From positions 1 through 43,442 of the forward strand of contig JAQYVZ010000027.1 in assembly GCA_030145205.1 (NCBI GenBank): a DNA stretch of 43,442 bases, written 5' to 3'. The notes beneath the pieces are model-generated. The model saw only the letters and a program-made list of their open reading frames with translations, was not told where the DNA came from and made no database searches. How positions within the stretch are numbered: position 1 is the stretch's first letter; every line of letters starts with the position of its first letter. This DNA comes from Desulfuromonadales bacterium. Its GTDB lineage: Bacteria > Desulfobacterota > Desulfuromonadia > Desulfuromonadales > BM103. Both the position numbers and the translations under genes were made by a program. This document shows positions 9,107 to 17,427 of the stretch, one piece after another.

Positions 9107-9646
9107 ATGAAAAGCCATTCAGGGCTGGAAGAGGTTTTTCGGCAGACAGGGTTTGCCGATTTCAAATGGATTAACGCCGACCAGATTGTGGTGGCCCAGT
9201 GGGTGCGGTTCAAATGCACCTTCGGCTGCTCTTCCTACGGCAGGAATGCATCCTGTCCGCCCAATGTCCCCGAGGTGGCCGTGTGCCGGGAGTTCTTCGG
9301 GGGTTATCGCACCGCCGTACTGTTCCGCATTCATGAACAGCTCGATGATCCGGAGAGCCGCGGCCAATGGTCGGCCAAGGTTAACAGCAGGTTACTGGAG
9401 GTCGAACGCAGCGTCTTTCTGGCCGGTTACCATAAAGCGTTCCAGACCTTTATGGATGAATGCCAGTTGTGCAAAGAGTGTACTGCGGAACGAACGACCT
9501 GTCTCCGCCCGAGCGAGTCACGGCCAGGTCCGGAATCCCTGGGGGTCGATGTGTTCGCCACGGTGCGTAGCGCCGGGTACCCGATCGAGGTCCTGACCGA
9601 TTCGTTGCAGGCAATGAACCGTTATGCCATCCTGTTAGTCGAGTGA
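9107..9646 (+). CDS. DUF2284 metal-binding protein
   Basis: A 179-aa soluble protein matching the DUF2284 family. It is cysteine-rich in the family's pattern: FKCTFGCSSYGRNASCPPN near residue 45, then DECQLCKECTAERTTCLRP near residue 125. These clusters suggest iron-sulfur or other metal binding. The reaction is not known. The gene is preceded by GAGG about 8 bp before the ATG and ends 7 bp before queF, so the two are probably co-transcribed. No transmembrane or signal segment is visible. Confidence 0.82.
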   Translation: MKSHSGLEEVFRQTGFADFKWINADQIVVAQWVRFKCTFGCSSYGRNASCPPNVPEVAVCREFFGGYRTAVLFRIHEQLDDPESRGQWSAKVNSRLLEVERSVFLAGYHKAFQTFMDECQLCKECTAERTTCLRPSESRPGPESLGVDVFATVRSAGYPIEVLTDSLQAMNRYAILLVE

Positions 9647-9653
9647 GACTGTT

Positions 9654-10484
9654 ATGAATGACTTTGAAGCCAGCTTGCCGCTCGGCAAGCAGACGCCTTA
9701 TAAAGCGGAGTATGATCCTGCTCTGCTTTGTCCCTTCCCCCGGCAGTTGAAACGGGATGAGATCGGTGTCACCGGAGACCTGCCGTTTTACGGAGTTGAT
9801 CTCTGGAACGCGTATGAGCTCTCCTGGTTGACCCCGCTCGGCAAGCCGGTCGTGGCCATGGGGGAGTTCCGTTTCCCCTGTACCTCTCCCAATCTGATTG
9901 AATCCAAATCATTCAAGCTCTACCTGAATTCCTTTAACCAGACCCATTGTCCTGACCCTGAGGCGGCGGCGACGTTGATGAAGCAGGATCTGAGCGCAGC
10001 GGCTGGCACGTCCGTTGAGGTGAGTTTGCTGGAGGCTGGACAGTTTGAGCAGTTGCAATTCGGACAGTTGCCGGGACGCTGCATTGATGAGCAGGACCTG
10101 GAGATTGACCGCTACGATCTGGACGCTGGTGTACTGAAGGGGGCGGCCGACGGCAACCGAACGGTTGATGAAACCCTGCACAGTCACCTGTTGAAAAGCA
10201 ATTGCCTGGTGACCAGCCAGCCGGACTGGGGCAGCCTGATGATCCGCTACCGCGGCCCGAAGATTGACGAGGCGGCGCTGTTACGCTACCTGATCTCGTT
10301 CCGCCAGCACAATGAGTTTCATGAACAATGCGTCGAGCGAATCTTTGTTGACCTGCAGCGCTATTGCCAACCGGAGCAACTGACCGTATATGCCCGCTAC
10401 ACCCGGCGCGGCGGGCTGGACATCAACCCGTTCCGCAGCAACTTCGAAACGGAGATCGAAAATATCCGCCTCGCAAGACAGTAA
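9654..10484 (+). CDS. queF: NADPH-dependent 7-cyano-7-deazaguanine (preQ0) reductase, long YqfF/QueF type
   Basis: A 276-aa protein very similar in sequence to E. coli QueF, which reduces preQ0 to preQ1 in queuosine synthesis. The nucleophilic cysteine is C184 in LLKSNCLVTSQPDWGS, and the general acid aspartate is D191. The NADPH motif ESKSFK (residues 83-88) and the strongly conserved HNEFHEQCVERIF and YARYTRRGGLDINP segments are present. Its length, about 280 aa, matches the bimodular form and not the short Bacillus form. Other queuosine genes are not in the window. It follows a DUF2284 gene by 7 bp. Confidence 0.97.
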   Translation: MNDFEASLPLGKQTPYKAEYDPALLCPFPRQLKRDEIGVTGDLPFYGVDLWNAYELSWLTPLGKPVVAMGEFRFPCTSPNLIESKSFKLYLNSFNQTHCPDPEAAATLMKQDLSAAAGTSVEVSLLEAGQFEQLQFGQLPGRCIDEQDLEIDRYDLDAGVLKGAADGNRTVDETLHSHLLKSNCLVTSQPDWGSLMIRYRGPKIDEAALLRYLISFRQHNEFHEQCVERIFVDLQRYCQPEQLTVYARYTRRGGLDINPFRSNFETEIENIRLARQ

Positions 10485-10518
10485 GGGGACTGTCCCGGCA
10501 GTTAACGGGGCTGTCCCC
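10485..10518. repeat. Two short near-palindromes GGGGACTGTCCC / GGGGCTGTCCCC
   Basis: Immediately after the queF stop lie two 12-base, near self-complementary units, at 10485-10496 and 10507-10518, separated by 10 bases. Each could fold on itself or act as a protein site. They may be a dispersed genomic repeat; only these copies are visible in the window. There is no T-run, so this is not a standard terminator. Confidence 0.5.
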
Positions 10519-10541
10519 GACTCGAAACACGAGAGGACCCT

Positions 10542-11288
10542 ATGCCAAAAACCATCCTGATCACCGGCGCCACTGCCGGCTTCGGTGAAGCCTGTGCCCG
10601 CCGGTTTGCCGCCGAAGGCTGGCAGTTGATCCTGACCGGTCGTCGTGCCGAACGTCTCGAGGCACTCCAGGCAGAGCTGGGGGAGGCCGTTCGCCAGGTG
10701 ATCGCCCTCGATGTGCGCGACCGTGAGGCCGTTCATGCGCAGCTCGCTGGATTGTCGGACATCGATGTGTTGCTGAACAACGCCGGCCTGGCGCTTGGCC
10801 TTGAGCCGGCCTGGGAGGTCGACCTCGATGACTGGGAGACCATGGTGGACACCAACGTCAAGGGGGTGATGTACTGCACCCGCGCGATCCTGCCCGGCAT
10901 GGTCGAACGCAACTGTGGCCATGTGATCAACATCGGCTCCACGGCCGGCAGCTGGCCTTATCCGGGCGGCAACGTCTACGGTGGGACCAAAGCGTTTGTG
11001 CAGCAGTTCAGCCGCAATCTGCGCACCGACCTGCTTGGCACCCGGGTGCGGGTGACCGAAATCGATCCGGGCATGGCCGAGAGCGAGTTCTCCCAGGTGC
11101 GTTTCAAGGGAGATGACGAGTCTGCAGCCAAGGTTTATGCGGGAGCCGAGGCCTTGAGTCCGGCGGATATTGCCGAGGCCGTCTTTTTCGTCGCCAACTT
11201 GCCCGGTCATGTCAATGTCAACGCCATGGAACTGATGTGTATCGATCAGGCCTGGGGCCCTCTGGCGGTCCATCGAAAGGAAGGATAA
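10542..11288 (+). CDS. Short-chain dehydrogenase/reductase, YdfG-like
   Basis: A 248-aa classical SDR. The cofactor loop TGATAGFG (residues 8-15), NNAG (79-82), and the catalytic S133, Y146 and K150 (YGGTK) are present. The basic residues in TGRRAERL after the second strand suggest NADP(H). Overall it most resembles the YdfG group, which oxidises 3-hydroxy acids such as L-allo-threonine and reduces malonic semialdehyde. The exact substrate cannot be read from sequence. AGAGGA precedes the ATG by about 7 bp. The following 54-aa gene starts one base after its stop, with its ribosome site inside this gene's end. Confidence 0.9.
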   Translation: MPKTILITGATAGFGEACARRFAAEGWQLILTGRRAERLEALQAELGEAVRQVIALDVRDREAVHAQLAGLSDIDVLLNNAGLALGLEPAWEVDLDDWETMVDTNVKGVMYCTRAILPGMVERNCGHVINIGSTAGSWPYPGGNVYGGTKAFVQQFSRNLRTDLLGTRVRVTEIDPGMAESEFSQVRFKGDDESAAKVYAGAEALSPADIAEAVFFVANLPGHVNVNAMELMCIDQAWGPLAVHRKEG

Positions 11289-11289
11289 A

Positions 11290-11454
11290 ATGGAAACGGT
11301 TAAAACAGCTAGCTTTGAATACCTGATTGATCTGGCAAAAGAAAATCCGGAGGGCGGCTACACTTTTGTTCTCGACGGCGAAAGTTACCAGCTCAAGGAC
11401 GTACTGGAAATATCTAAAATTGCTTCGGATCACGGTTATATAGTAATCTACTAA
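11290..11454 (+). CDS. 54-aa conserved-looking small protein, coupled to the SDR gene
   Basis: A small ORF beginning METVKTASFEYLIDLAKENP and ending HGYIVIY. Its ATG lies one base after the SDR stop, with AAGGA at the correct distance inside the SDR 3' end, which supports real translation. The peptide is acidic and soluble, with no signal or transmembrane segment. The aromatic and charged pattern looks like a folded alpha/beta peptide and not junk. I do not recognise the family and assign no function. Confidence 0.6.
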   Translation: METVKTASFEYLIDLAKENPEGGYTFVLDGESYQLKDVLEISKIASDHGYIVIY

Positions 11455-11522
11455 ACTCACAAGGCACCCTGCGCTTCGGTGCGGGATGTAGATCGATAAC
11501 TTACAGATTGAGAGGGGTTGCT

Positions 11523-11684
11523 ATGGACAACAAGATCTTGCTGGTTATTCTGGCTATTCTGCTGCCGCCGTTGGGGGTGTTCCTGAAGAGCGGGGCGGGC
11601 AAAGACCTGGTGATCAATATCATCCTGTGTCTCTTCTTCTACCTGCCGGGTGTGATCCACGCTGTCTGGGTGGTGACGAAATAG
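11523..11684 (+). CDS. Pmp3/YqaE-family small membrane protein
   Basis: A 53-aa two-helix membrane protein with the Pmp3 (UPF0057) signature: ILAILLPPLGVFLKSGAG in the first helix and LPGVIHAVWVV in the second. Homologues are often linked to salt or membrane stress, but their molecular role is unclear. GAGAGGGG lies about 7 bp upstream of the ATG. A strong hairpin terminator follows at once. The 68-bp gap from the preceding small gene may hold its own promoter. Confidence 0.88.
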   Translation: MDNKILLVILAILLPPLGVFLKSGAGKDLVINIILCLFFYLPGVIHAVWVVTK

Positions 11685-11690
11685 TTTTAC

Positions 11691-11722
11691 AAAAAAAGGG
11701 CAGCCGGTTGGCTGCCCTTTTT
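11691..11722. terminator. Bidirectional intrinsic terminator
   Basis: A perfect 8-bp stem GGGCAGCC/GGCTGCCC (11698-11705 and 11710-11717) with a GGTT loop, flanked by seven A on the left and five T on the right. It can end both the Pmp3-like gene on the plus strand and the convergent gene on the minus strand. Confidence 0.92.
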
Positions 11723-11738
11723 GATTGAAAGAGAGGGA

Positions 11739-12446
11739 TTACTCTTTCAGCTTGATTTTCAGTTGTTGTTCATTGACCTTGATCTCATCAACCCCGTCGG
11801 AAAACGCTTTCCAAAAGCCCTCTTTCCCGCCGAACTCACGGACCAGATCGACATTCTTGATATTGCCGAGCCAGGCATTCGGCAGTGGCACACCCCAGAC
11901 GCTGATGCCTCTTAAGGCAACAACCGGTCGGCTGTCAGCATAAGCCAGTTCCAGTCCCGCCGTCACTTTCAAGGTTTTGCCGCCGAACAGCGGGAAGTCC
12001 TCGTCCAACGGAATCAGCAATTTGGCGCTGGCCAGGTCGTCTGACAGGTCAATGGCCAGGTGGGTGGCCAGGTCGGTGTTCCTGGCCAGCAGGGCGTTGA
12101 GTTCCCGTTCCGTCAAGACGATCTCACGGCTGGCGCCCTCTTCCGAGTAACGTTCCGGTACTAACCGGCCATTCTGAACCTCCGGAGCGCGGTCTTTATG
12201 CAGGGTTCGCGTGCGGCGCAGCGGGTCGAGACGATCGAGTTTCTCATCGAGAGCCTGCTCCTCACCGGAACTGAGGGTTACCGGCCGGAACTCGTTCGGA
12301 AACAGGTAAGTCTTGATCACCAGGACTGCGACCAGGGTCGAGATCAGGCTGGCAATCACGACGATGCCAAGAATTTTGAGCCAATTGCTACTGCCCGGTT
12401 TGACCGGTGGCTGTGGGTCTGGTGTCGTTGGCAGCTGGTTTTCCAT
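11739..12446 (-). CDS. Membrane-anchored periplasmic protein, unknown function
   Basis: A 235-aa protein with a proline-rich cytoplasmic N-terminus, one transmembrane helix (about residues 24-46, ILGIVVIASLISTLVAVLVI) and a soluble C-terminal domain outside the membrane. The domain contains VLTERELNALLARN, a motif seen in conserved delta-proteobacterial hypothetical proteins, and a beta-rich end. The start at 12446 is chosen because GGAAGGACC precedes this ATG; a longer frame from a GTG at 12461 would translate through the ribosome site itself. I do not recognise an enzymatic motif. Confidence 0.75.
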   Translation of the reverse strand: MENQLPTTPDPQPPVKPGSSNWLKILGIVVIASLISTLVAVLVIKTYLFPNEFRPVTLSSGEEQALDEKLDRLDPLRRTRTLHKDRAPEVQNGRLVPERYSEEGASREIVLTERELNALLARNTDLATHLAIDLSDDLASAKLLIPLDEDFPLFGGKTLKVTAGLELAYADSRPVVALRGISVWGVPLPNAWLGNIKNVDLVREFGGKEGFWKAFSDGVDEIKVNEQQLKIKLKE

Positions 12447-12652
12447 GAGGGGTCCTTCCACGCAACGGTTTTATGGACATGTTATCGGCTGAAATTAAAT
12501 TCTAGCAGATTCAGCGAATTGGGGCACGGTTTTCATTGAGACAAAATGGCATCACGGAGAGCATTCCTTTTCTGAGAATGGTTGATTTTTCCTGGGTACC
12601 CGATAGCCTTAAACTATCGTAAGGCAAATGGAGAGTGCGATAGGAGGTTCCC

Positions 12653-13033
12653 ATGAGAAAGCTGGAATGGCTCTGTTGTCTGGTGTTGACACTGTTTCTC
12701 TTTGTCAGTGCACTGCCACCGACAATCTGTCTGGCCCAACCTGAAGATGAAGAGGAAGAACCGGTCCAGGCTCGGCCCAACCCGATGCTGCGGCCGAGTC
12801 CGGTTGAGCAAACTGTACGAACGCCGGCGGCAGAAAGTTCTTTATTGCTGCGTGATGGCCGGCAGTTGCAGGAGGGTACCTTTGCAGGTCGCCAGGTCTG
12901 GTTCCTGGTCGGGCCGACAGGAGAGCGCAGTCTGGCGAACGGCACCTTCACCTTGCAGAGCGGGACACCGGTGACGCTCCAGGGAGGGGCGATGAGTCCT
13001 GCGCAGATGAAAAGTTTGCCGCGGATGAAATGA
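12653..13033 (+). CDS. Small secreted protein, unknown function
   Basis: A 126-aa protein with a clear signal peptide (cleavage probably after CLA, about residue 27), then a short acidic and proline-rich stretch, then a beta-rich segment (residues 60-115). GATAGGAGG precedes the ATG. Its stop overlaps the start of the DUF192 gene as ATGA, so the two are one unit. A CGATAG/CTATCG hairpin (12601-12619) lies just upstream. The segment GRQVWFLVGPTGERSL faintly resembles GRQLLLVNRNGSRQMF in the exported protein at 19986-20474; this may be chance. Function unknown. Confidence 0.7.
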   Translation: MRKLEWLCCLVLTLFLFVSALPPTICLAQPEDEEEEPVQARPNPMLRPSPVEQTVRTPAAESSLLLRDGRQLQEGTFAGRQVWFLVGPTGERSLANGTFTLQSGTPVTLQGGAMSPAQMKSLPRMK

Positions 13034-13542
13034 GCAGGCCCAGGTCTGTTCTTGGAGGGCTGTTGGCGGGGTTGCCTTTGGTCCTGCTGGCTGTTTTGAT
13101 GCAAACGGGTTTTGTGGCGGCTGAAACCGTTTCAGAGGAACCGCTGCTTGATACTCCTCTTCGGGAGGATGGCCACGTTCGTTTCCTGTCGAGTACCGGT
13201 CAAGAGTTGGTACAGGTCACCGTTGAAATCGTTGAGGACAAAGACGAACGACAAAAAGGACTGATGTTCCGTCGCGGGCTGCCTCCAGATGCTGGCATGT
13301 TGTTCGTCTATGAACAAGAGCGACTACGCTCCTTCTGGATGAAGAACACCTATATTCCTCTCGATATGATTTTTGTAAACCGAACCGGCGAGATTGTCAG
13401 TGTTGTTGCCCGGACGCAGCCCCTGTCGCTCCGTTCTTGTCGATCATCGGCGCCGGCTCGGTATGTTGTCGAAGTCAATGCCGGTTTTTGTGAAGACCAC
13501 GGCATTGTCATTGGCGGAACGATCCGGATAAAGAAAGGTTAG
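13030..13542 (+). CDS. DUF192 family exported protein
   Basis: A 170-aa protein with an N-terminal signal or anchor helix (to about residue 31) and a DUF192 domain (about 50-168). Family landmarks are all visible: ERQKGLMFR, GMLFVYE, SFWMKNTYIPLDMIFV, RTQPLS and PARYVVEVNAGF. DUF192 proteins are small beta-rich proteins of uncertain role. Translation is coupled to the upstream small secreted protein (ATGA overlap). The following 360 bp have no gene. Confidence 0.92.
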   Translation: MSRPRSVLGGLLAGLPLVLLAVLMQTGFVAAETVSEEPLLDTPLREDGHVRFLSSTGQELVQVTVEIVEDKDERQKGLMFRRGLPPDAGMLFVYEQERLRSFWMKNTYIPLDMIFVNRTGEIVSVVARTQPLSLRSCRSSAPARYVVEVNAGFCEDHGIVIGGTIRIKKG

Positions 13543-13620
13543 TTGTTCTGGAGATCTCTGGAATCATTGCCATTCAACGGGAAATACCAGAAAAAAGCTC
13601 AAATAATAATCTGGGCTTGC

Positions 13621-13648
13621 TTGACATCAGTACCGGTTATGATTTAAT
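13621..13648 (+). promoter_or_regulatory. Sigma-70-type promoter for the exported-protein operon
   Basis: TTGACA (13621-13626) and TTTAAT (13643-13648) with a 16-bp spacer: a perfect -35 and five of six matches at -10. It lies about 250 bp upstream of the first gene of the 13903-23974 operon, which implies a long 5' leader. It is the best promoter seen in the window, but is not proven. Confidence 0.6.
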
Positions 13649-13680
13649 ACTTCCCTATATTCAATGATTTAAATGATTCT

Positions 13681-13798
13681 TCCCGGTGAAGCAATGTGTA
13701 TTCTGATCGGTTTCTGTCGCCTCCGCAGAATATCCCCGGGAGATTAGATTTTATGTGCGGGAGAGGGCGGATGCTTATAGGTACGCCTCCCAGTTTTT
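13681..13798 (+). promoter_or_regulatory. Structured 5' leader, possible attenuator or unknown riboswitch
   Basis: Between the promoter and the first gene the sequence can fold. An outer stem TCCCGG/CCGGGA (13681-13686 with 13736-13741) encloses TATTCTG/CAGAATA (13699-13705 with 13726-13732), whose loop can extend with CGG/CCG. Downstream, GGGA plus GGCG pair with CGCC plus TCCC (13760-13791) followed by TTTTT (13794-13798), which looks like a terminator placed inside the leader. A structure followed by a terminator and 100 bp later by a gene is the layout of an attenuator. It does not match the c-di-GMP (GEMM) core or any riboswitch I can name. Confidence 0.4.
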
Positions 13799-13902
13799 CT
13801 AACTTTTCATTACAACCATAATTTCGGAAGCATGAAGTCTCCCGGTCGTATGGGGTGGTGTCGCTTCCAGTCATGCATCAGTAACTTGTGGGAGGAGGCG
13901 CT

Positions 13903-15834
13903 ATGTCGGGAGAGTTGTCTCGAAATTGGGGTCGGGTTGTTGTGCTGTTTGTCGGTGGCCTGATTCTGTCGGGCCTTGTTGCGGGAACAGTCAGTGCTGC
14001 GGGCATTGCCTTTGTCTCGCCGGGGGAGGGCGTTGAAGCCACGACCAGCAAGCCCCCGGTTGCCTGTGACGTGGGCGTGCCCGTCTCGAATCAGAATCTG
14101 CTGGTCATGCTCGACGGCATTGATGTCACCGGCGCTCTCGATTTCACCTCGACCGGCTTTTCCTATAAGCCGATCCAGCCGCTGCCCAACGGGCCGCACC
14201 AGCTCTACCTGGTGATTTATGCTGCCGATGGTAGTGCCGCAGAACAGATTTTTTCCTTCAGCACATTAACCAAGATTTCCAGTAATACACAGATTTCGGC
14301 TGTCTACGAGCAGGTGCTGGACAAGTCGGATCACCTGCACCAGGTGCCGCATCGCAATGTTGCGGCCAACCTCGGCAATACCACGACCTTCACGCAGGGC
14401 AACTGGCAGATGGGGATGACGACCAACCTGCGCTGGCTCGATCGGAGTACGTCGATCTACGCCCCGGAAAAGAAGGGGATGGACCTAGTCAATTACCTGA
14501 TCAGCGGTCAATATCAGAAGGATGACCTGACCTTGCAGATCAATGCCGGCGACCTGCAGATCCAAGAAACCCAGAATACCGTGATGGGCCTGGCGCGCCG
14601 CGGTGTGCAGACTCGCTTCAACTACAAGGGGTTATCGCTGGATGGTTTTGTGGTGGACAGTGAGCAGCTGTTTGGCATTCAGGAGGGTAGCGGCCTGGAG
14701 TTTGACTCCTCCAAAAATATCAAGGGTGTCTCCGGCGGCTTCAGCCTGCTGGATAACTCTCTGAAGCTAAGGGCGATTTACGTGACCGGCGTCGAGGAGA
14801 GCAACTCCTTCGGCATCTATGATGCGGACAGTGGCGAACGGGAAGGCGATGTTCTCGGTTTCCTGCTGCAGTACCAACTGCTCGACGGCAAGCTGAATCT
14901 TGAAGGCGAATATGATCGGTCCGATTTTGATGGAAATACGGCGGACGAATTTTCAGGCGAAAAAGACAAGGCCTGGACCCTGCGTGCCAACGGCTACGCA
15001 GGCAGCTATTCTTACCAGGCTGTTTACGAGTATACCGGGCCGGATTACGAGGTGATCGGCAACCCGGGGCTGCAGCGCGACCGGGAAGGCTTTACCCTGA
15101 TGGGCGGCGTTCAGAAGACCAACCATGCCCTCAACGTGAGTGCCTCCCGCTATGAGGACAACGTCGAAGAGGATAGCCGTTTGCCGCAGATGGAGACCTC
15201 GACTCTTTCGGCTGATTACTCCTTCAACCGTTTCCCGACCCTGCCGATGGGACTCAGTTTCCAGAAGACCATCATGGATAGCACCATGGTGCCGGAGGGC
15301 GGGTTGTCGTACCGTATCGATACCAGCATGTACGGCGCCCGCGTCAACTATCTCAAGGGCCCATGGAACTTCGGCTTCAATGCCAACTACTCGCTGCAAG
15401 ACGATAAGACCGAAAGCGATTACGACACCACTAACCAGACCTACAGCTTTATCCCGACCTACTACGCGGAGACCTTGTCGTTTTCCCCCAACTTGATGTT
15501 CAATCGGTCCACTGATGAAACCACCGATGTGGACACGGATACCTTGACGGCGACTCTCGATCTGCGCGGCAATTTGCTGAACGGCGTGGTTTCCTACGAG
15601 TTGGCCGGAACCTTCAACCGGATGGAAACCAGCAACGACACCATGGAGATGGATATGTACAGCGCCAATGCGCAGGTTGCTTATCACTTCCTGCAGGAAT
15701 GGGCCGGGTTTCTGAACCCTTCGGTGGGGATCCGTGGATTGTACAACCGGACCGACGATAAGGTGTCTGACCGGGACGATGATGAATTTGCCCTGTTCCT
15801 GGTGCTTTCTTCCAGCATGGGCTTTGCATTTTAA
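13903..15834 (+). CDS. Outer-membrane beta-barrel protein with N-terminal Ig-like domain
   Basis: A 643-aa exported protein. The signal peptide ends near residue 32 (GTVSAAG). Residues 33-115 form an Ig-like domain with a single cysteine (PPVACDVGV). From about 120 to the end, alternating polar and hydrophobic residues with many aromatic strand ends indicate a large beta-barrel, and the chain ends in phenylalanine (SSSMGFAF), as expected for outer-membrane insertion by the BAM machinery. No plug or TonB box is seen. GGGAGGAGG precedes the ATG at 13903; a GTG at 13888 would include that ribosome site. It is the first gene of the exported-protein operon, 12 bp before the next gene. It could be an anchor, pore or export channel for the following proteins; which one is unknown. 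Confidence 0.82.
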   Translation: MSGELSRNWGRVVVLFVGGLILSGLVAGTVSAAGIAFVSPGEGVEATTSKPPVACDVGVPVSNQNLLVMLDGIDVTGALDFTSTGFSYKPIQPLPNGPHQLYLVIYAADGSAAEQIFSFSTLTKISSNTQISAVYEQVLDKSDHLHQVPHRNVAANLGNTTTFTQGNWQMGMTTNLRWLDRSTSIYAPEKKGMDLVNYLISGQYQKDDLTLQINAGDLQIQETQNTVMGLARRGVQTRFNYKGLSLDGFVVDSEQLFGIQEGSGLEFDSSKNIKGVSGGFSLLDNSLKLRAIYVTGVEESNSFGIYDADSGEREGDVLGFLLQYQLLDGKLNLEGEYDRSDFDGNTADEFSGEKDKAWTLRANGYAGSYSYQAVYEYTGPDYEVIGNPGLQRDREGFTLMGGVQKTNHALNVSASRYEDNVEEDSRLPQMETSTLSADYSFNRFPTLPMGLSFQKTIMDSTMVPEGGLSYRIDTSMYGARVNYLKGPWNFGFNANYSLQDDKTESDYDTTNQTYSFIPTYYAETLSFSPNLMFNRSTDETTDVDTDTLTATLDLRGNLLNGVVSYELAGTFNRMETSNDTMEMDMYSANAQVAYHFLQEWAGFLNPSVGIRGLYNRTDDKVSDRDDDEFALFLVLSSSMGFAF

Positions 15835-15846
15835 GGAGAACTGGCA

Positions 15847-17397
15847 ATGAAACGAATTCTTTCAATATTAGGGCTGTTTCTGGTCTTGTTGTCGGTGAGC
15901 TCTGTTGCCAAAGCAGAGATTGAAGGCTTTACTGTTCTTCCCAGCCCGGCGACTGCTGGCCAGCTTGTAACGGCGACCGTAACGGTAGATGGTGCCCTTA
16001 CACCCAGCACAGTCTCAGTCGATTTTGGTGATGGCAGCGCGCCGAGCATTCTGGCCTTTGCTGCCGTTACTACTGACCAGATTCGGACAGCGACCCACAT
16101 TTACACGTCGCCTCCTGCGTTTGCCGCCAGCTACTTGGTTCAGGCGACGCCCGATACCAGCCTCGGAGGATCCATGTGGGAAGCCACACTCGTCGTCAAT
16201 TGCCCGACGCAGGTGATTACCACGGCGGCGTTGCCGCCCGCAACGGTTGGGCAGTTTTACAGTGCTCAGCTGCTTTCCAGCGGTGGTGTCTTCCCCGTGT
16301 CCTGGAGCGTGGGTGCGGATGGAGACCCCCTTCCGACAGGGCTGACCTTGTCGCCGACGGGCCTGATCAGCGGGACTCCGACGCAGGCAATTAGCGCGAA
16401 TGTTTCCTTTGAAGTGACTGACAGCTGCGGGCCGACAACGACGGTCAAACTCCTGGCTTTATCTGTCTCCTGTCCGGCGTTGAATGTCGCGACATCAGCG
16501 TTGCCTGCCGGCATCGTCGGTCAGCCCTACAGCGCCCAATTGCTGTCAAGCGGCGGGGTTGCCCCCGTGACCTGGGCGCTTGAGGATGGTGCAGGTTTTC
16601 TTCCCAATGGATTAATGATTACCCCGACCGGTTTGATTATGGGAACCCCCACAACCTATGGGCTCTCTGTTTTCGCGGTCAACGCTGAGGACAGCTGCAA
16701 CCCTGTCGCTCAGATTGAGGAAAAAGATCTCTCAATAAATATCGACACACCCGTGACGACAGAATTGACCATTACCCGAATGCAACTTTCGTTCGACAAT
16801 GGTCGGGCGGAAACCACGGTCAGCCGTAACCAGCCGGGTCTGCGTGTCGTGGCCGATCTGCGGTTTGATGGCTCCGGGCTATTGAGAGGCTACTGGGAAG
16901 TCGACGGACGTTTCTTGGCACCGGTCAACCAGCACCTGATCTATGGCAAGAGCATCCGGCTGACCTCGCCGGCAGTACCTTTCCTGCCGACCTTTGTCGA
17001 AGGGACGCATCGGGTGCGGCTGGTGATCACCGATCCCGAGAATGAGATCCCCTTCCCGGCGGCGCTCTATTACGTGACGGCAGAAGAAGCGACGGCTGAT
17101 CTCGCCCCGCTGCGCACCGCCGAGCCGCGCAACCACGCCGAGCTGCCGTTTGCGCCGGTGACGTTCAACTGGGAAACGGCTGGGAGTGCGACCACCTACC
17201 TGGTGGAGTTCTTCATTATTGACAGTGAAAAGCCGATCGCAGCCGCATTCACCAAGGGGACAGCCTACGACCTGCCTGAGACGATCCTCACCGACAGTTT
17301 TTCTGCCGGCAAGGCGTATCGCTGGTGGGTGAAGAGCTTTGATGCAGACGGCAACCTGATGGGGGTCAGTGAACTCTCTCATTTTGTATTCGAATAA
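15847..17397 (+). CDS. Secreted Ig-repeat surface protein (PKD-like plus two He_PIG domains)
   Basis: A 516-aa exported protein. The signal peptide ends at AKA (residue 23). A PKD-like domain follows (VDFGDGSAPS to THIYTSP, about 28-118). Then come two copies of a putative Ig (He_PIG) domain, each with VGQxYSAQLLSSGGV near its start and LxPTGLIxGTPT in the middle (about 119-205 and 206-300). The remaining C-terminal part has an unassigned beta-rich segment and a fibronectin-III-like end. Such folds are usual in surface adhesins and periplasmic binding modules. AAGGAG lies 9 bp upstream. It has no catalytic motif. The next gene follows after 30 bp. Confidence 0.85.
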   Translation: MKRILSILGLFLVLLSVSSVAKAEIEGFTVLPSPATAGQLVTATVTVDGALTPSTVSVDFGDGSAPSILAFAAVTTDQIRTATHIYTSPPAFAASYLVQATPDTSLGGSMWEATLVVNCPTQVITTAALPPATVGQFYSAQLLSSGGVFPVSWSVGADGDPLPTGLTLSPTGLISGTPTQAISANVSFEVTDSCGPTTTVKLLALSVSCPALNVATSALPAGIVGQPYSAQLLSSGGVAPVTWALEDGAGFLPNGLMITPTGLIMGTPTTYGLSVFAVNAEDSCNPVAQIEEKDLSINIDTPVTTELTITRMQLSFDNGRAETTVSRNQPGLRVVADLRFDGSGLLRGYWEVDGRFLAPVNQHLIYGKSIRLTSPAVPFLPTFVEGTHRVRLVITDPENEIPFPAALYYVTAEEATADLAPLRTAEPRNHAELPFAPVTFNWETAGSATTYLVEFFIIDSEKPIAAAFTKGTAYDLPETILTDSFSAGKAYRWWVKSFDADGNLMGVSELSHFVFE

Positions 17398-17427
17398 TTG
17401 ACACGATTTTGTGATTAAGGAGGCGGG

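Noticed and set aside
9500-9660. A preQ1 riboswitch before queF
   Set aside because: queF starts 7 bp after the DUF2284 stop, and I see no C-rich hairpin with an A-rich tail upstream.
10281-11273. A 330-aa open frame antisense to queF and the SDR
   Set aside because: It spans two well-recognised genes and their gap, and its composition is that of a shadow frame.
13649-13902. A GEMM (c-di-GMP or cGAMP) riboswitch in the operon leader
   Set aside because: The leader lacks the conserved GEMM core and tetraloop-receptor segments; the only support is that Geobacter relatives often have one. It is reported as an unnamed structured leader.
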